A stretch of DNA of 64,000 nt from Duganella aceris (GCF_011090165.1 NZ_JAADJT010000008.1:186001-250000), one strand, 5' to 3'; shown: positions 1 through 9,122, numbered from the stretch's first letter. Notes: a model not told the origin generated them from the sequence alone. Numbers and translations are program-made.

Positions 1-34
1 TCGCTTAATTTTCGGCGTGGCTCTGTACGATGGC

Positions 35-1012
35 TTACGTTCGCTCAAATGGTTTGCTCGCCACCAGCGCCACCGCCGCGATGCGGTCGGTGCGTTCATG
101 ACCGCTCTCGCTCAACTCGCCGCCGAACACGTCGGGATCGATTTCGCGGTAGTCGCAGGTCAGCCCGGCCGCGCCCAACACCGTTTCGACATGTTCACGG
201 AACAGGTCGACGCCGTCGACCACTGCGACGCAGGTGTACATCACCAGCCGCCCGCCGGGCGCCAGCCGTTCCAGCGCGGCATTGACGATGGCCACCGACA
301 AGCCCTCGCCAAGCACGCCGCCGCCGTCGCAATACAGGCGGTTGCCGACGCCGATCATGAACGGCGGGTTGGCGACGATCAGGTCGAACCAGCCGTCGAC
401 GCCTTGCAGCAGGTCGCTGTGGGCGATGTGCAGGTTGCCGATGCCGGCCAGCGCCGCATTGCAGGCGGTCAGCTCCAGCGCCTTGGGATTGATGTCGACC
501 GCCCAGACTTCGGTCTGCGGCAATTTCAGGGCGATGGTGATCGCGCCGGGGCCGGCGCCGCAGCCGATGTCGACCGCGCGCCGTACCTGGCGTGACGGCG
601 CGAGCAAGGTTTGCTCGGTCAGTTCGGCGTGCAGCACCTGCACGTAGCGATAGGTGTCCGGGCCGAAGAACACCGAGTCGGGGTCGCGGGTGGGGAAGGC
701 GGAGTGGAAATACAGTTGGCCGTCCAGCGTGGAGGCGCGCAGCGTGCTGCGGTGCACGCCGTTGTGGTCGTCGACGATGCCCGCCTCGCGCATCGCCGTC
801 AGGGTGTCCGCGTCGAGCACGCCGTCGCCGAAGGGGCGGCTCCAGCCGAACACGCCGCGCGCGTCGCTCGCGGTCTCGTTGCCGTCGCGGCCGTTGACGC
901 GGCGGTGGCTCGGCGTGGAAATGGTGACGAAGGCGTAGCCGGCGCTCTTGAGCAGCGCGCCGAGTCGCAGCAGGGCCGGCTGCGAGCGCCCCGTGTTGGG
1001 AGTAGGGAACAA
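35..1012 (-). CDS. Class I SAM-dependent methyltransferase (HemK/RlmG-like small domain)
   Basis: This is a Rossmann-fold methyltransferase. The SAM-binding motif I reads VDIGCGAGPGA and is followed by a VDINPKAL strand and an NPPF motif, which in the HemK/RsmC/RlmG families holds a planar amide or base nitrogen for methylation. The substrate (release factor glutamine or rRNA guanine) cannot be decided here. The frame stays open upstream to an ATG at 1150, but that extension has no domain-like composition. A TTG at 1012 is preceded by AAGGA with 7-nt spacing and begins just before the conserved LLRLGALL stretch, so I prefer it, giving about 325 residues. The gene is divergent from the short DUF3606 remnant and the molybdenum hydroxylase operon. 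The family call is firm; the start is less so. Confidence 0.8.
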   Translation of the reverse strand: MFPTPNTGRSQPALLRLGALLKSAGYAFVTISTPSHRRVNGRDGNETASDARGVFGWSRPFGDGVLDADTLTAMREAGIVDDHNGVHRSTLRASTLDGQLYFHSAFPTRDPDSVFFGPDTYRYVQVLHAELTEQTLLAPSRQVRRAVDIGCGAGPGAITIALKLPQTEVWAVDINPKALELTACNAALAGIGNLHIAHSDLLQGVDGWFDLIVANPPFMIGVGNRLYCDGGGVLGEGLSVAIVNAALERLAPGGRLVMYTCVAVVDGVDLFREHVETVLGAAGLTCDYREIDPDVFGGELSESGHERTDRIAAVALVASKPFERT

Positions 1013-1170
1013 TTCGTTGTCCTTGTCGAGGTGTCGGGGCAGGCTGCCCGCTGTGCACGCATTATGTTGTATCGGACCTGACGCAAGGGTGTGCCGCCGC
1101 ACATTGCGGCGTTCATCCGGCGTGCAAGATGGAAGCTTGTCGCATCGCACATCAAGCCAAGGAGAACAGC

Positions 1171-1284
1171 ATGTCGGACGATCTGAATAATCGCGGAGCG
1201 CAGGACCTCAGTCGCATCAGCCTGAACGCGCCGCGCGCGCTGGGCGTCGGCGCGCAAGCCGCCAGGAAGGCCTTGACGAAATGA
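1171..1284 (+). pseudogene. Internally deleted DUF3606 small protein (37 codons)
   Basis: A 37-codon frame with a good ribosome site (AAGGAG, 7 nt before ATG) starts MSDDLNNRGAQDLSRISLN and ends ALGVGAQAARKALTK. Both ends look like the two ends of DUF3606 proteins, short stress-linked polypeptides of about 55-60 residues. The middle of the family (the EVRYWTK-like stretch and following helix) is missing, as if about 20-25 codons were removed in frame. The stop overlaps the ATG of the iron-sulphur subunit (ATGA), so translation here may now mainly serve to feed ribosomes into the next gene. The DUF3606 assignment is from memory of the family pattern. Confidence 0.55.
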
Positions 1285-1838
1285 ACGCTCCCATCCAAGT
1301 TCCGCCTGCCGGCGCGGCCATTCGCACCTACCCGGTCAAGCTGCGCATCAACGGTCAGGATCTGCAACTCCATGTAGAGGCCTGGGTCACGCTGCTCGAC
1401 CTGCTGCGCGAACGGGTCGGCTTGACCGGCTCCAAGAAAGGCTGCGACCACGGCCAGTGCGGCGCCTGCACGGTGCTGGTCGACGGCCGGCGCATCAATT
1501 CCTGCCTGACGCTGGCGGTCATGCAAAACGGCAAGGAGATCACGACGGTCGAAGGCCTGGCCGACGGCGCGCAACTGCATCCGCTGCAGCAGGCCTTCAT
1601 CGAACATGATGCGTTCCAGTGCGGCTACTGCACGCCGGGCCAACTGTGCTCGGCGATGGGACTGATCAACGAAGGGCAGGCCGGCAGCGCCGCCGAGGTG
1701 CGCGAGCTCATGAGCGGCAACATCTGCCGCTGCGGCGCCTATCCAGGCATCGTCGCCGCCGTCACGCAGGTGATGGCGCTGCCGGAGCGCGGAGACCATC
1801 CGGATCGTCCCTATCTGCCCGGCACGGTGCCCGCATGA
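1281..1838 (+). CDS. Aldehyde/xanthine-type oxidoreductase, 2Fe-2S subunit (PaoA-like)
   Basis: This is the small electron-transfer subunit of a molybdenum hydroxylase, 185 residues. A ferredoxin-type [2Fe-2S] domain has C55, C60 and C63 (CDHGQCGAC) plus the Cys of INSCLT. A helical second cluster domain has C114 and C117 (CGYC) with C149 and C151 (CRC). It passes electrons from the Mo site toward the FAD subunit. E. coli PaoA carries a Tat signal. Here the N-terminus is only about 18 residues before the ferredoxin fold and lacks a twin-arginine motif, so the complex is probably cytoplasmic. The start overlaps the upstream 37-codon frame by ATGA and the stop overlaps the FAD subunit by ATGA. 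Confidence 0.92.
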   Translation: MNAPIQVPPAGAAIRTYPVKLRINGQDLQLHVEAWVTLLDLLRERVGLTGSKKGCDHGQCGACTVLVDGRRINSCLTLAVMQNGKEITTVEGLADGAQLHPLQQAFIEHDAFQCGYCTPGQLCSAMGLINEGQAGSAAEVRELMSGNICRCGAYPGIVAAVTQVMALPERGDHPDRPYLPGTVPA

Positions 1839-2908
1839 ACCCGGTCGCCTATCTTCCCGCCGCCGACATCGGCGCCGCGCTGGCGCATGCGGCGCCGGCT
1901 TACGACCTCGACGCCGCCGGCGGCGAGGCCCGCTTCATCGCCGGCGGCACCAATCTGATCGACCTGATGAAGGCGCACGTCGTGCATCCGCAGGCGCTGG
2001 TCGACATCAACGCGCTGCCGCTGGACGACATCGCCGCCACCGATGACGGTGGCCTGCGGCTCGGCGCCACCGCGCGCAACGCCGACACCGCCTACCATCC
2101 GCTGGTGCGGCGCGACTATCCGCTGCTGACCGCCGCGATCCTGGCCGGCGCCTCGCCGCAGATCCGCAACATGGCCAGCAACGGCGGCAACCTGCTGCAG
2201 CGCACGCGCTGCCATTACTTCTACGATCCGGCGGCGCCATGCAACAAGCGCACGCCCGGCGCCGGCTGCTCCGCCCTCGGCGGCCTGACGCGGCAACATG
2301 CCATCCTCGGCGCCAGCGCGCATTGCATCGCCACCCATCCGTCGGACATGTGCGTGGCGCTGGCGGCGCTGGAGGCGGTGGTCGAGGTGCGCTCGGCCAA
2401 CGGCACGCGCCGCATCGACTTCGCCGACTTCCACCGCCTGCCCGGCGAGCATCCCGAGCAGGACAGCACGCTGGCGGAAGGCGAGTTGATCACCCATATC
2501 GAACTGCCCCCGGCCGCGCATTTCGCCGCACACTCGGCCTACCTGAAATTCCGCGACCGCGCCTCGTACGCCTTCGCGCTGGTGTCGGTGGCGGCGCTGC
2601 TCGACATCGACGCCGACGGCGTGATCCGCGAAGCCCGGCTGGCGCTGGGCAGCGTGGCACACAAGCCGTGGCGCGTGCCGGCCGCTGAAGCGCTGCTGGC
2701 TGGCCATCGTGTCGGCAGCGCCGGCGCGGTGGACGTGTTCGCCCAGGCGGCGGACCTGATGCTGTCCGGCGCGCAAGGGCAGGGCGCGAACGACTTCAAG
2801 ATCGCGATGGCGCGCCGGGCCGTGATCCGCGCGCTGAAGCAGGCCTCCGAAGGCACGCACGACAATTCCCATGACTATGCAGCACCCGGCGGCAAGGAGC
2901 CAACGTGA
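1835..2908 (+). CDS. Molybdenum hydroxylase FAD-binding subunit with 4Fe-4S insertion (PaoB-like)
   Basis: This 357-residue subunit has a PCMH-type FAD domain (IAGGTNLIDLMK near residue 35, then SPQIRNMASNGGNLLQ) and a C-terminal CO-dehydrogenase-flavoprotein domain. Inside the FAD domain is an insertion with C126, C136 and C145 (RCHYFYD, CNKR, GAGC). This insertion carries an extra [4Fe-4S] cluster in the E. coli PaoB type and is absent from most xanthine dehydrogenases, so the complex belongs to the periplasmic-aldehyde-oxidoreductase branch. The ATG at 1835 overlaps the previous stop, and its own stop overlaps the next GTG. Confidence 0.9.
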   Translation: MNPVAYLPAADIGAALAHAAPAYDLDAAGGEARFIAGGTNLIDLMKAHVVHPQALVDINALPLDDIAATDDGGLRLGATARNADTAYHPLVRRDYPLLTAAILAGASPQIRNMASNGGNLLQRTRCHYFYDPAAPCNKRTPGAGCSALGGLTRQHAILGASAHCIATHPSDMCVALAALEAVVEVRSANGTRRIDFADFHRLPGEHPEQDSTLAEGELITHIELPPAAHFAAHSAYLKFRDRASYAFALVSVAALLDIDADGVIREARLALGSVAHKPWRVPAAEALLAGHRVGSAGAVDVFAQAADLMLSGAQGQGANDFKIAMARRAVIRALKQASEGTHDNSHDYAAPGGKEPT

Positions 2909-5199
2909 CAGATCTCATCCCAGCACTCCGCACCCCGGTCGCGGACGAAGGCACCGGCCCGGTCTCGATCGGCATGGCGGTATCGCGCGTGGATGGCCGC
3001 GACAAGGTGACCGGCCAGGCGCGCTACGCGGCCGAATATTTCCCCGAACCCGATCATGAAGCGCTGTTGTACGGCGTGGTGGTCAGCGGCGCGATCGCCA
3101 AGGGCCGCATCGCGGCGCTGGATGCCAGCGCGGCGCTGGCCGTTCCCGGCGTGGTCGAAGTGATCTGGCACGGCAACCGGCCGCGCATCCGTTCCTTCGA
3201 CATCTTTTACAAGGACATGACCGCGCCGGGCGGCTCGCCGTTCCGGCCGCTATACGACGACAAGATCGTCTACAGTGGCCAGCCGGTGGCGCTGGTGGTG
3301 GCCGAGACTTTCGAGGCGGCGCGCTATGCGGCGGCGCTGGTCCAGGTCGATTATGAGGTCGAACCGCACGAGACCAGCCTGTTGCAGCATCGCGGCCGCG
3401 CCCACAAGCCGAGCCGGCTCAAGGCCGGCTACACGCCGCCGCCGGACCAGAAGGGCCACGCCGATGAAATGTGGGACAAGGCGGCGATCAGGATCGAGGG
3501 CGAGTACTACAGCGGCGTCGAGCACCATAATCCGCTGGAGCTGTTCGCCTCCACCGTGATCCGCGACGCCGACGGCCACCTGACCATCTACGACAAGACC
3601 CAGAGTTCGCAGAACAGCCGCTGGTATGTGTCGCACGTGTTCGGGCTGTCGAAGGACAAGGTCACGGTGCGCAATCCGTATGTGGGCGGCGCGTTTGGTT
3701 CCGGATTGCGTCCGCAGTACCAGCTGCCGCTGGCGGTGATGGCGGCGCTCAAGCTGGAGCGCTCGGTGCGGGTGGTGCTGACGCGCCAGCAGATGTTCAC
3801 CTTCGGCCACCGGCCCGAGACGCAGCAACGGGTGCGGCTGGCGGCGGAGCCGGACGGCACGCTGAGCGCGATCATCCACGAAGCCGTCGCCGAAACCTCA
3901 CGCATCGAAGACTACGTCGAAGTGGTGGTGAACTGGTCGGGCGAGTTGTATGCGTGTGAACACATCCGCCTCGGCTACAAGTTGGTCGCGCTGGACCATG
4001 CCAGCCCGATGGACATGCGCGCGCCCGGCGCCGCGCACGGCGTGCACGCGCTGGAGGTGGCGATGGATGAATTGTCGTATGAACTGGGCATGGATCCGCT
4101 GGCGCTGCGCCTCAAGAATTACGCCGAGATCGATCCGACCCATGGCTTGCCGTATTCGACCAAGGAACTGCGCGCCTGCTATATGCAGGGCGCGGAGCGC
4201 TTCGGCTGGCACAACCGTCCGCTGCAACCGGGCAGCATGCGCGAAGGGCGCGAGCTGATCGGCTGGGGCATGGCGACCGGCATGTGGGACGCGATGCAGA
4301 TGTTCGCCCGCGCCAGCGCCGTGCTGCACGCCGACGGCAGCCTGGTGGTCAGCAGCGCCGCCACCGACATCGGCACCGGCACCTATACCGCGATGAGCAT
4401 CATCGCCGCCGAGGCGATGGGGCTGCCGCTGGAGAAGGTGCGCTTCCAGCTGGGCGATTCGACCTTGCCGGTGGCGCCGATCGAAGGCGGTTCGTCGCAT
4501 GTGGCCACGGTCGGCTCGGCGGTGCAGGGCGTCTGCGAGAAGCTGCGGAAGACCTTGTTCAAGCTGGCGAAGAACCTGCCGGACTCGCCGCTGGCGAAGG
4601 CCGCCTTCGCCGACGTGGAGTTCGCCGGCGGCGCGCTGCGGCTGACCACGCGGCCCGAGGCGCAGGTCACGCTGGCGCAGGTCTTGGACGGCAGCGGCAA
4701 GCGGCGCGTGGAAGAAAAATACATGATGCTGCCGAATATGCTCAAGCAGATGAAGTATCAGCGCGCCACCCACTCGGCGGTGTTCTGCGAGGTGCGGGTC
4801 GATCCGGAATTCGGCACGGTGCGGGTGACGCGCGTGGTCAGCGCGGTCGCGGCCGGGCGCATCATCAACGCCAAGACCGCGCGCAGCCAGATCATCGGCG
4901 GCGTGGTGTGGGGCATCGGCCAGGCGATGCACGAGGAGACCCATTGCGATCATCGTCTGGGCCGCTTCATGAACCACGACCTGGGCGAGTACCACGTCTC
5001 GGTCAACGCCGACATCCACGATATCGACGTCATCTTCGTGCAGGAGGACGACCGCATCGTCAGCCGCCTCGGCGCCAAGGGCGTCGGCGAGATCGGGCAG
5101 GTCGGCGTCGCGGCGGCGATCAGCAATGCGATCTTTCACGCCACCGGCCGCCGCGTACGCAGCACGCCGATGACGCCGGATAAGGTGATGCGGCCTTAG
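2905..5199 (+). CDS. Molybdenum hydroxylase catalytic (molybdopterin) subunit, PaoC-like
   Basis: This is the large catalytic subunit, 764 residues, starting at a GTG that overlaps the FAD-subunit stop (GTGA). It has the aldehyde oxidase/xanthine dehydrogenase a/b hammerhead domain at about residues 30-140, then the molybdopterin-binding domain. GGAFGSG binds the pterin, and the GAKGVGEIG motif near the C-terminus places the conserved catalytic glutamate at residue 729. Substrates in this branch are aldehydes, often aromatic. No XdhC/PaoD-type Mo-cofactor maturation chaperone follows; it must be elsewhere if it exists. The stop overlaps by three bases with the stop of the convergent sensor kinase. 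Confidence 0.92.
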   Translation: MTDLIPALRTPVADEGTGPVSIGMAVSRVDGRDKVTGQARYAAEYFPEPDHEALLYGVVVSGAIAKGRIAALDASAALAVPGVVEVIWHGNRPRIRSFDIFYKDMTAPGGSPFRPLYDDKIVYSGQPVALVVAETFEAARYAAALVQVDYEVEPHETSLLQHRGRAHKPSRLKAGYTPPPDQKGHADEMWDKAAIRIEGEYYSGVEHHNPLELFASTVIRDADGHLTIYDKTQSSQNSRWYVSHVFGLSKDKVTVRNPYVGGAFGSGLRPQYQLPLAVMAALKLERSVRVVLTRQQMFTFGHRPETQQRVRLAAEPDGTLSAIIHEAVAETSRIEDYVEVVVNWSGELYACEHIRLGYKLVALDHASPMDMRAPGAAHGVHALEVAMDELSYELGMDPLALRLKNYAEIDPTHGLPYSTKELRACYMQGAERFGWHNRPLQPGSMREGRELIGWGMATGMWDAMQMFARASAVLHADGSLVVSSAATDIGTGTYTAMSIIAAEAMGLPLEKVRFQLGDSTLPVAPIEGGSSHVATVGSAVQGVCEKLRKTLFKLAKNLPDSPLAKAAFADVEFAGGALRLTTRPEAQVTLAQVLDGSGKRRVEEKYMMLPNMLKQMKYQRATHSAVFCEVRVDPEFGTVRVTRVVSAVAAGRIINAKTARSQIIGGVVWGIGQAMHEETHCDHRLGRFMNHDLGEYHVSVNADIHDIDVIFVQEDDRIVSRLGAKGVGEIGQVGVAAAISNAIFHATGRRVRSTPMTPDKVMRP

Positions 5200-6368
5200 T
5201 CGGCGGTACCGACAGTCTCCGGCGCTGCCGTTGCCTCCGGCGGCTTCGCCGGGATGCGCAGGACGATGCTGGTCCCGTCGTGTTTGGTCGAGGTGACGTG
5301 GATCTTGCCGCCATGGGCCACCACGATTTCGCGCGTGATGTAGAGTCCCAGGCCAAGGTTGCTGGTCTGGCTCGCGCTGCGTTCGCTGGGGGTGCGGATG
5401 GCGAAGCTGCGCGCCGGATCGAACATGTTCCGGAGCATGCTCGGCGGAATGATGTCGCCTTCGTTGCGGATCACCATGATCACATCCTCTTGCACGCGGT
5501 TGACCGACACCCACAACGGACTGGTCGCCGAGCCGTGCTGGATCGCGTTCGCCATCAGGTTCGACAGCCCCTGGCTCATGCGCGCGCGGTCCCAGACCAC
5601 GCTGATGTCGTCTTCTATGTCCACCCTGAAATTGCGTTCGGGGTGGAACAGCTTCATTTCCTGCACCACCGAGCGGCACTCCGGCGACAGATCGTATTCG
5701 GCCGGCGTCACCGGGATGCCGCCGCCGAGGTGGCTGGTGGAGTAGTCCAACAGGTCGGCGACGATGTCGGTCACTCGTTGCGTGCTGCGCAGCACCTGCG
5801 CCGCCACCTTCAGATGCCTGGGCGGCAGCGTGGTGTCGTGCATGATCAGCTGCGTGCCCATGATGATGGCGCCGAGCGGATTCCTGACGTCGTGGCCGAG
5901 GATGGCGAGGAACACGTTTTGCGAGTCGCGCAACATGGCGGAAAAGCGCGCGATCGATTCCGCCAGCGATTGATCGATGGCCTCGTTGAAGCGGATCACA
6001 TCCTGCAGATCGGCGTGGCTGGCGGCCTGCACGCTGGCTTGCCATAACCGCAGCACGCTGGCGCGCAGCGCCCGGTATTCGGCGGTCAATTCCTCGACGG
6101 TGAAGCCGGCCTGAAGCCGGTCGATGGCGTGCGCTTCGGCGGCCGTGTCGTCGGCGGCGTCGGGCGCGTTGCCCTTGGATTTTTCAATGCTTTCCTGGAT
6201 GCTCTGGTCTGAATCGAGGTCCAGGCAGATCACCGCCAGCATGGCCTTGGCGTGGTCGCGCAGCTGCACCTTGTTGGCGCTGTCAAGAACTTCCAGCGTG
6301 CCGGCGAAGTCCTCCCACTCCTGCAAGATAATTTCGATGTTCTCGCTAATAAATTTAGATAGACGCAT
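5196..6368 (-). CDS. Sensor histidine kinase with RsbRD-like N-terminal helical domain
   Basis: This soluble kinase has 390 residues. Residues 1-140 form an all-helical region resembling the RsbR N-terminal regulatory domain (a guess from pattern: FISENIEIILQEW, then an EYRALR helix). The H-box FLAILGHDVRNP carries the phospho-acceptor H159. ATP-binding motifs follow: N-box LSNLMANAIQHG and G-box NLGLGLYITREIV. No membrane segment or receiver domain is present, and no response regulator lies next to it. The frame is open further upstream, but MRLSKFI at 6368 is the natural domain start. It is convergent with the Mo hydroxylase operon. Confidence 0.85.
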   Translation of the reverse strand: MRLSKFISENIEIILQEWEDFAGTLEVLDSANKVQLRDHAKAMLAVICLDLDSDQSIQESIEKSKGNAPDAADDTAAEAHAIDRLQAGFTVEELTAEYRALRASVLRLWQASVQAASHADLQDVIRFNEAIDQSLAESIARFSAMLRDSQNVFLAILGHDVRNPLGAIIMGTQLIMHDTTLPPRHLKVAAQVLRSTQRVTDIVADLLDYSTSHLGGGIPVTPAEYDLSPECRSVVQEMKLFHPERNFRVDIEDDISVVWDRARMSQGLSNLMANAIQHGSATSPLWVSVNRVQEDVIMVIRNEGDIIPPSMLRNMFDPARSFAIRTPSERSASQTSNLGLGLYITREIVVAHGGKIHVTSTKHDGTSIVLRIPAKPPEATAAPETVGTAD

Positions 6369-6479
6369 GGATTCCTTTATCGATCCGGTGCAGTCTACGC
6401 TCATTTCCCGATCTGCCGGATTCGCCACAAAAAATGTAGAATTGACGCTCCCCCACGCAGCCAACCAAGGAGAGTGACC

Positions 6480-6968
6480 ATGAACAAGAACACGATCTGC
6501 CTGTGGTACAACAAGGATGCGGAAGAAGCCGCGCGTTTTTACGCCGGCGTCTTTCCGGACAGCGCAGTCGGCGCGGTTCATCGCGCGCCGTCCGATTTCC
6601 CCGGCGGTAAGAAGGATGCCGTGCTGATCGTCGAATTCACGGTCTGCGGCATTCCGTGCCTGGGCCTCAACGGCGGCGACGCCTTCAAGCAGAGCGAAGC
6701 GTTCTCGTTCCAGATCGCCACCGACGATCAGGCCGAGACCGACCGGTATTGGAACGCCATCATCGACAACGGCGGCACCCCGAGCGCCTGCGGCTGGTGC
6801 AAGGACAAGTGGGGCTTGTCGTGGCAAATCACGCCGCGCGTGCTGAGCGAAGCGATGTCCAAGGGCGGCGACGTGGCCAAGCGCGCCTTCGAGGTGATGA
6901 TGACGATGGGGAAAATCGATGTCGCCAGGATCGAAGCGGCGGTGCGCGGCGAGGCCGGGCCGGCATGA
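6480..6968 (+). CDS. VOC-family protein (PhnB / 3-demethylubiquinone methyltransferase-like domain)
   Basis: This 162-residue vicinal-oxygen-chelate fold protein of the PhnB type has the family openers ICLWYNKDAEEAARFY and later CLGLNGG, and the WGLSWQI segment. Members are small dimeric proteins whose substrates are mostly unknown; the 3-demethylubiquinone label is historical. AAGGAG lies 7 nt before ATG 6480, so the GTG at 6474 is not needed. The stop overlaps the ATG of the lyase-family gene by ATGA, so the two are translationally coupled although no functional link is obvious. Confidence 0.85.
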   Translation: MNKNTICLWYNKDAEEAARFYAGVFPDSAVGAVHRAPSDFPGGKKDAVLIVEFTVCGIPCLGLNGGDAFKQSEAFSFQIATDDQAETDRYWNAIIDNGGTPSACGWCKDKWGLSWQITPRVLSEAMSKGGDVAKRAFEVMMTMGKIDVARIEAAVRGEAGPA

Positions 6969-8179
6969 GGTCGCGGCTGCCTGCTTGCTTCCTGGCGTTG
7001 ATCTGCTGCGCCGTCGACGCGGCGACGCCCGCGCGCCCGGCGTCGACTGCCGCGCTGGCGGCGGTCATCGCCCCGGCGCCGGCCGGCGCGCAGTTCGACG
7101 TGGCCGCGCTGGACCGTCAGCGGATACTGGCCGCCGCCGGGCAGGCCCTGGGCGAGACGCCGCTGACGATCACCGCGTCGCGCAGCCCGCGCAGCGCCGG
7201 CGGCCCGCATGATTTCTACTCCGAAGGCGATTACTGGTGGCCGGACCCTGCCCATCCCGGCGGCCCCTACGTGCAGCGCGACGGCCTGTCCAACCCCGAC
7301 AACTTCAACGACCACCGCCGCGCGCTGATGCGCTTCAGCGTGCAGGTCCCGACGCTGACGGCCGCCTGGAAAATCACCGGTGACCGGCGCTACGCCGACC
7401 ACGCCGTCGCCCACCTGCGCGCCTGGTTCATCGACGACGCGACACGGCTCAACCCCAACCTCGAATACGCGCAAGCCATCTTCGGCCGCAGCACCGGTCG
7501 CGGCATCGGCATCATCGACACCATTCATTTAGTGGAAGTCGCGCGCTCGATCGAAGTCCTGCACGCCTCGGGCGCGCTGCCGGCCGCCGACGAGGCGCGC
7601 ATCAAGCAGTGGTTCGCCGACTACCTGCAATGGCTCACCCACAGCAGGAACGGCATGGAGGAACGCGACGCGCGCAACAACCACGGCACCTGCTGGCTGA
7701 TGCAGGTGGCCGCGTTCGCACACCTGACCGGCGACCAGGCCCTGCTGGCCTACAGCCGCGACAGGTTCAAGACCGTGCTGCTGCCCAACCAGGTGGCGGC
7801 CGACGGCAGCTTCCCGCTGGAGCTGAAGCGCACCAAGCCCTATGGCTACGCCCTGTTCAACCTGGAAGCGATGGCGGCGCTGAGCGAGATCCTGTCGACG
7901 CCGTCGGACAATCTGTGGACCTACACCACCCCCGACGGCAAAGGCATGCGCCAGGCGATGGCCTACATGACGCCCTATATCCGCGACAAGAAGACCTGGC
8001 CACTGCCGCCGGACGTGATGTACGACGGCGAGTGGCCAATGCGCCAGAGCAGCCTGCTGTTCGCCGGCCGCGCCCTGAGCCAGCCCGACTACATCGCGCT
8101 GTGGCGCACCTTGCGCGCCGATTCCACGGTCGATGAAGTGGTGCGCAACTTCTTCATCCGCCAGCCGGCGCTGTGGTAG
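6965..8179 (+). CDS. Alginate lyase family protein, exported
   Basis: This 404-residue protein starts with a signal peptide (MRSRLPACFLALICCAVDAA). The mature part is an alpha/alpha barrel of the alginate_lyase family. Conserved features visible are the YWWPDP segment, DHRRALM, and the NNHGTCWLMQ motif, where Asn/His line the active-site tunnel in PL5-like enzymes. Members cleave alginate or other uronate polymers; many annotated relatives lack proven activity. No other alginate genes are nearby. It is coupled to the VOC gene by a 4-nt overlap. Confidence 0.85.
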   Translation: MRSRLPACFLALICCAVDAATPARPASTAALAAVIAPAPAGAQFDVAALDRQRILAAAGQALGETPLTITASRSPRSAGGPHDFYSEGDYWWPDPAHPGGPYVQRDGLSNPDNFNDHRRALMRFSVQVPTLTAAWKITGDRRYADHAVAHLRAWFIDDATRLNPNLEYAQAIFGRSTGRGIGIIDTIHLVEVARSIEVLHASGALPAADEARIKQWFADYLQWLTHSRNGMEERDARNNHGTCWLMQVAAFAHLTGDQALLAYSRDRFKTVLLPNQVAADGSFPLELKRTKPYGYALFNLEAMAALSEILSTPSDNLWTYTTPDGKGMRQAMAYMTPYIRDKKTWPLPPDVMYDGEWPMRQSSLLFAGRALSQPDYIALWRTLRADSTVDEVVRNFFIRQPALW

Positions 8180-8183
8180 AAAA

Positions 8184-8594
8184 TCAATCCTTCAGATCGG
8201 CCGGCACCTTGCCGCCGTTCTGCGCCAGCTTGGTCATCACCTGACGATGCAGCCAGACGTTCATCGAGGCTGAATCGTTGGTGTCGCCGCTGTAGTGCAG
8301 CTCCTGCGCCAGTTCCTTGCGCGATTGCAGGCTGCTGTCCAGCTCCAGCAGCTTCAGCAGGTCGACGATCGAGGTACGCCAGTTCAACGGCTGGCCGGAT
8401 TGTTGCGCCTTGGCGTTGAGGATGGCCTCGACATCGACCTCGCTGAGTGCGGCGGCGGGTGCGGCGGCCGGCGCCGGTGCTGCGGCGGTGCCCGCGGGCA
8501 TCGCTGGTGGCGGGGTCGTGCCTTGCGGCGCCGTGGCGACGGCAGGGTGCGACGAAGGGAAGATCTTGTGGAAGATATTGCTCAGAATGCCCAT
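8184..8594 (-). CDS. DUF3597 domain protein
   Basis: This 136-residue protein starts MGILSNIFHKIF. An Ala/Pro-rich linker at about residues 18-50 is followed by a DUF3597 domain containing EVDVEAILNAKAQQSG, NWRTSIVDLLKLLELD and RKELAQELHYSGD, with the typical short C-terminal tail. DUF3597 proteins resemble LysM-containing envelope proteins in places but have no established function. It lies 19 bp after the next gene on the same strand and is probably co-transcribed with it. Confidence 0.85.
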   Translation of the reverse strand: MGILSNIFHKIFPSSHPAVATAPQGTTPPPAMPAGTAAAPAPAAAPAAALSEVDVEAILNAKAQQSGQPLNWRTSIVDLLKLLELDSSLQSRKELAQELHYSGDTNDSASMNVWLHRQVMTKLAQNGGKVPADLKD

Positions 8595-8612
8595 GTGTGT
8601 TCTCCAGAAAAA

Positions 8613-9122
8613 TTAGTTACGGTTCGAATCGGCCATCTTGCTCATGACGATGGCCAGCGCGATGCCGCCCAGCGCCTTCACCAGCGTCGGATGCTCGGCG
8701 TAGAAAGACCCGATGCGGTCGACGATGCCGGGATTGTGCTGCTCGGCCGTGGCGGCGATCTCCTCCACCTGCGCCGGCGTGATCTGCTCCGCCTGCTCCG
8801 GCGTCACCTGCGGCTGCGAACCCTGGTTGAGGAAGCTGCCGACGCTGCCGGCCAGCGAGGTCAGCATCGCGGGACTCACATGCGCCAGCAGTTGGTTCAG
8901 CAGGCCGGCGCGCTGGTTGGGATCGCTGCGTCCGAACAGCTGGCTGACCATTTGCGCGAACGGCGGCGTCTGATCGGAGCGGAACGCTTCGGTCACGCCC
9001 TGCGCCACGGCGGCCGACGGCGCGTGCTGCCCCACCTGCGCGAAGTCCTCCTCCGCCTTGGCCGGATCAGCCTCCAGCCCGCTCGCATATTGCTTCAATA
9101 AACTTCCAAAATCGAATGCCAT
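8613..9122 (-). CDS. Conserved hypothetical helical protein with C-terminal hydrophobic segment
   Basis: This 169-residue protein is not a family I can name. It starts MAFDFGSLLKQYASG, has several amphipathic helices, and carries a Gln/Pro/Glu-rich stretch (QVTPEQAEQITPAQVEE) at about residues 104-120. It ends with a hydrophobic helix (LVKALGGIALAIVMSKM) at about 145-162 that could insert in a membrane. It resembles the YidB/DUF937 group in its repeated short helices, but that is only an impression. It is the promoter-proximal gene of the pair with the DUF3597 gene. Confidence 0.7.
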   Translation of the reverse strand: MAFDFGSLLKQYASGLEADPAKAEEDFAQVGQHAPSAAVAQGVTEAFRSDQTPPFAQMVSQLFGRSDPNQRAGLLNQLLAHVSPAMLTSLAGSVGSFLNQGSQPQVTPEQAEQITPAQVEEIAATAEQHNPGIVDRIGSFYAEHPTLVKALGGIALAIVMSKMADSNRN

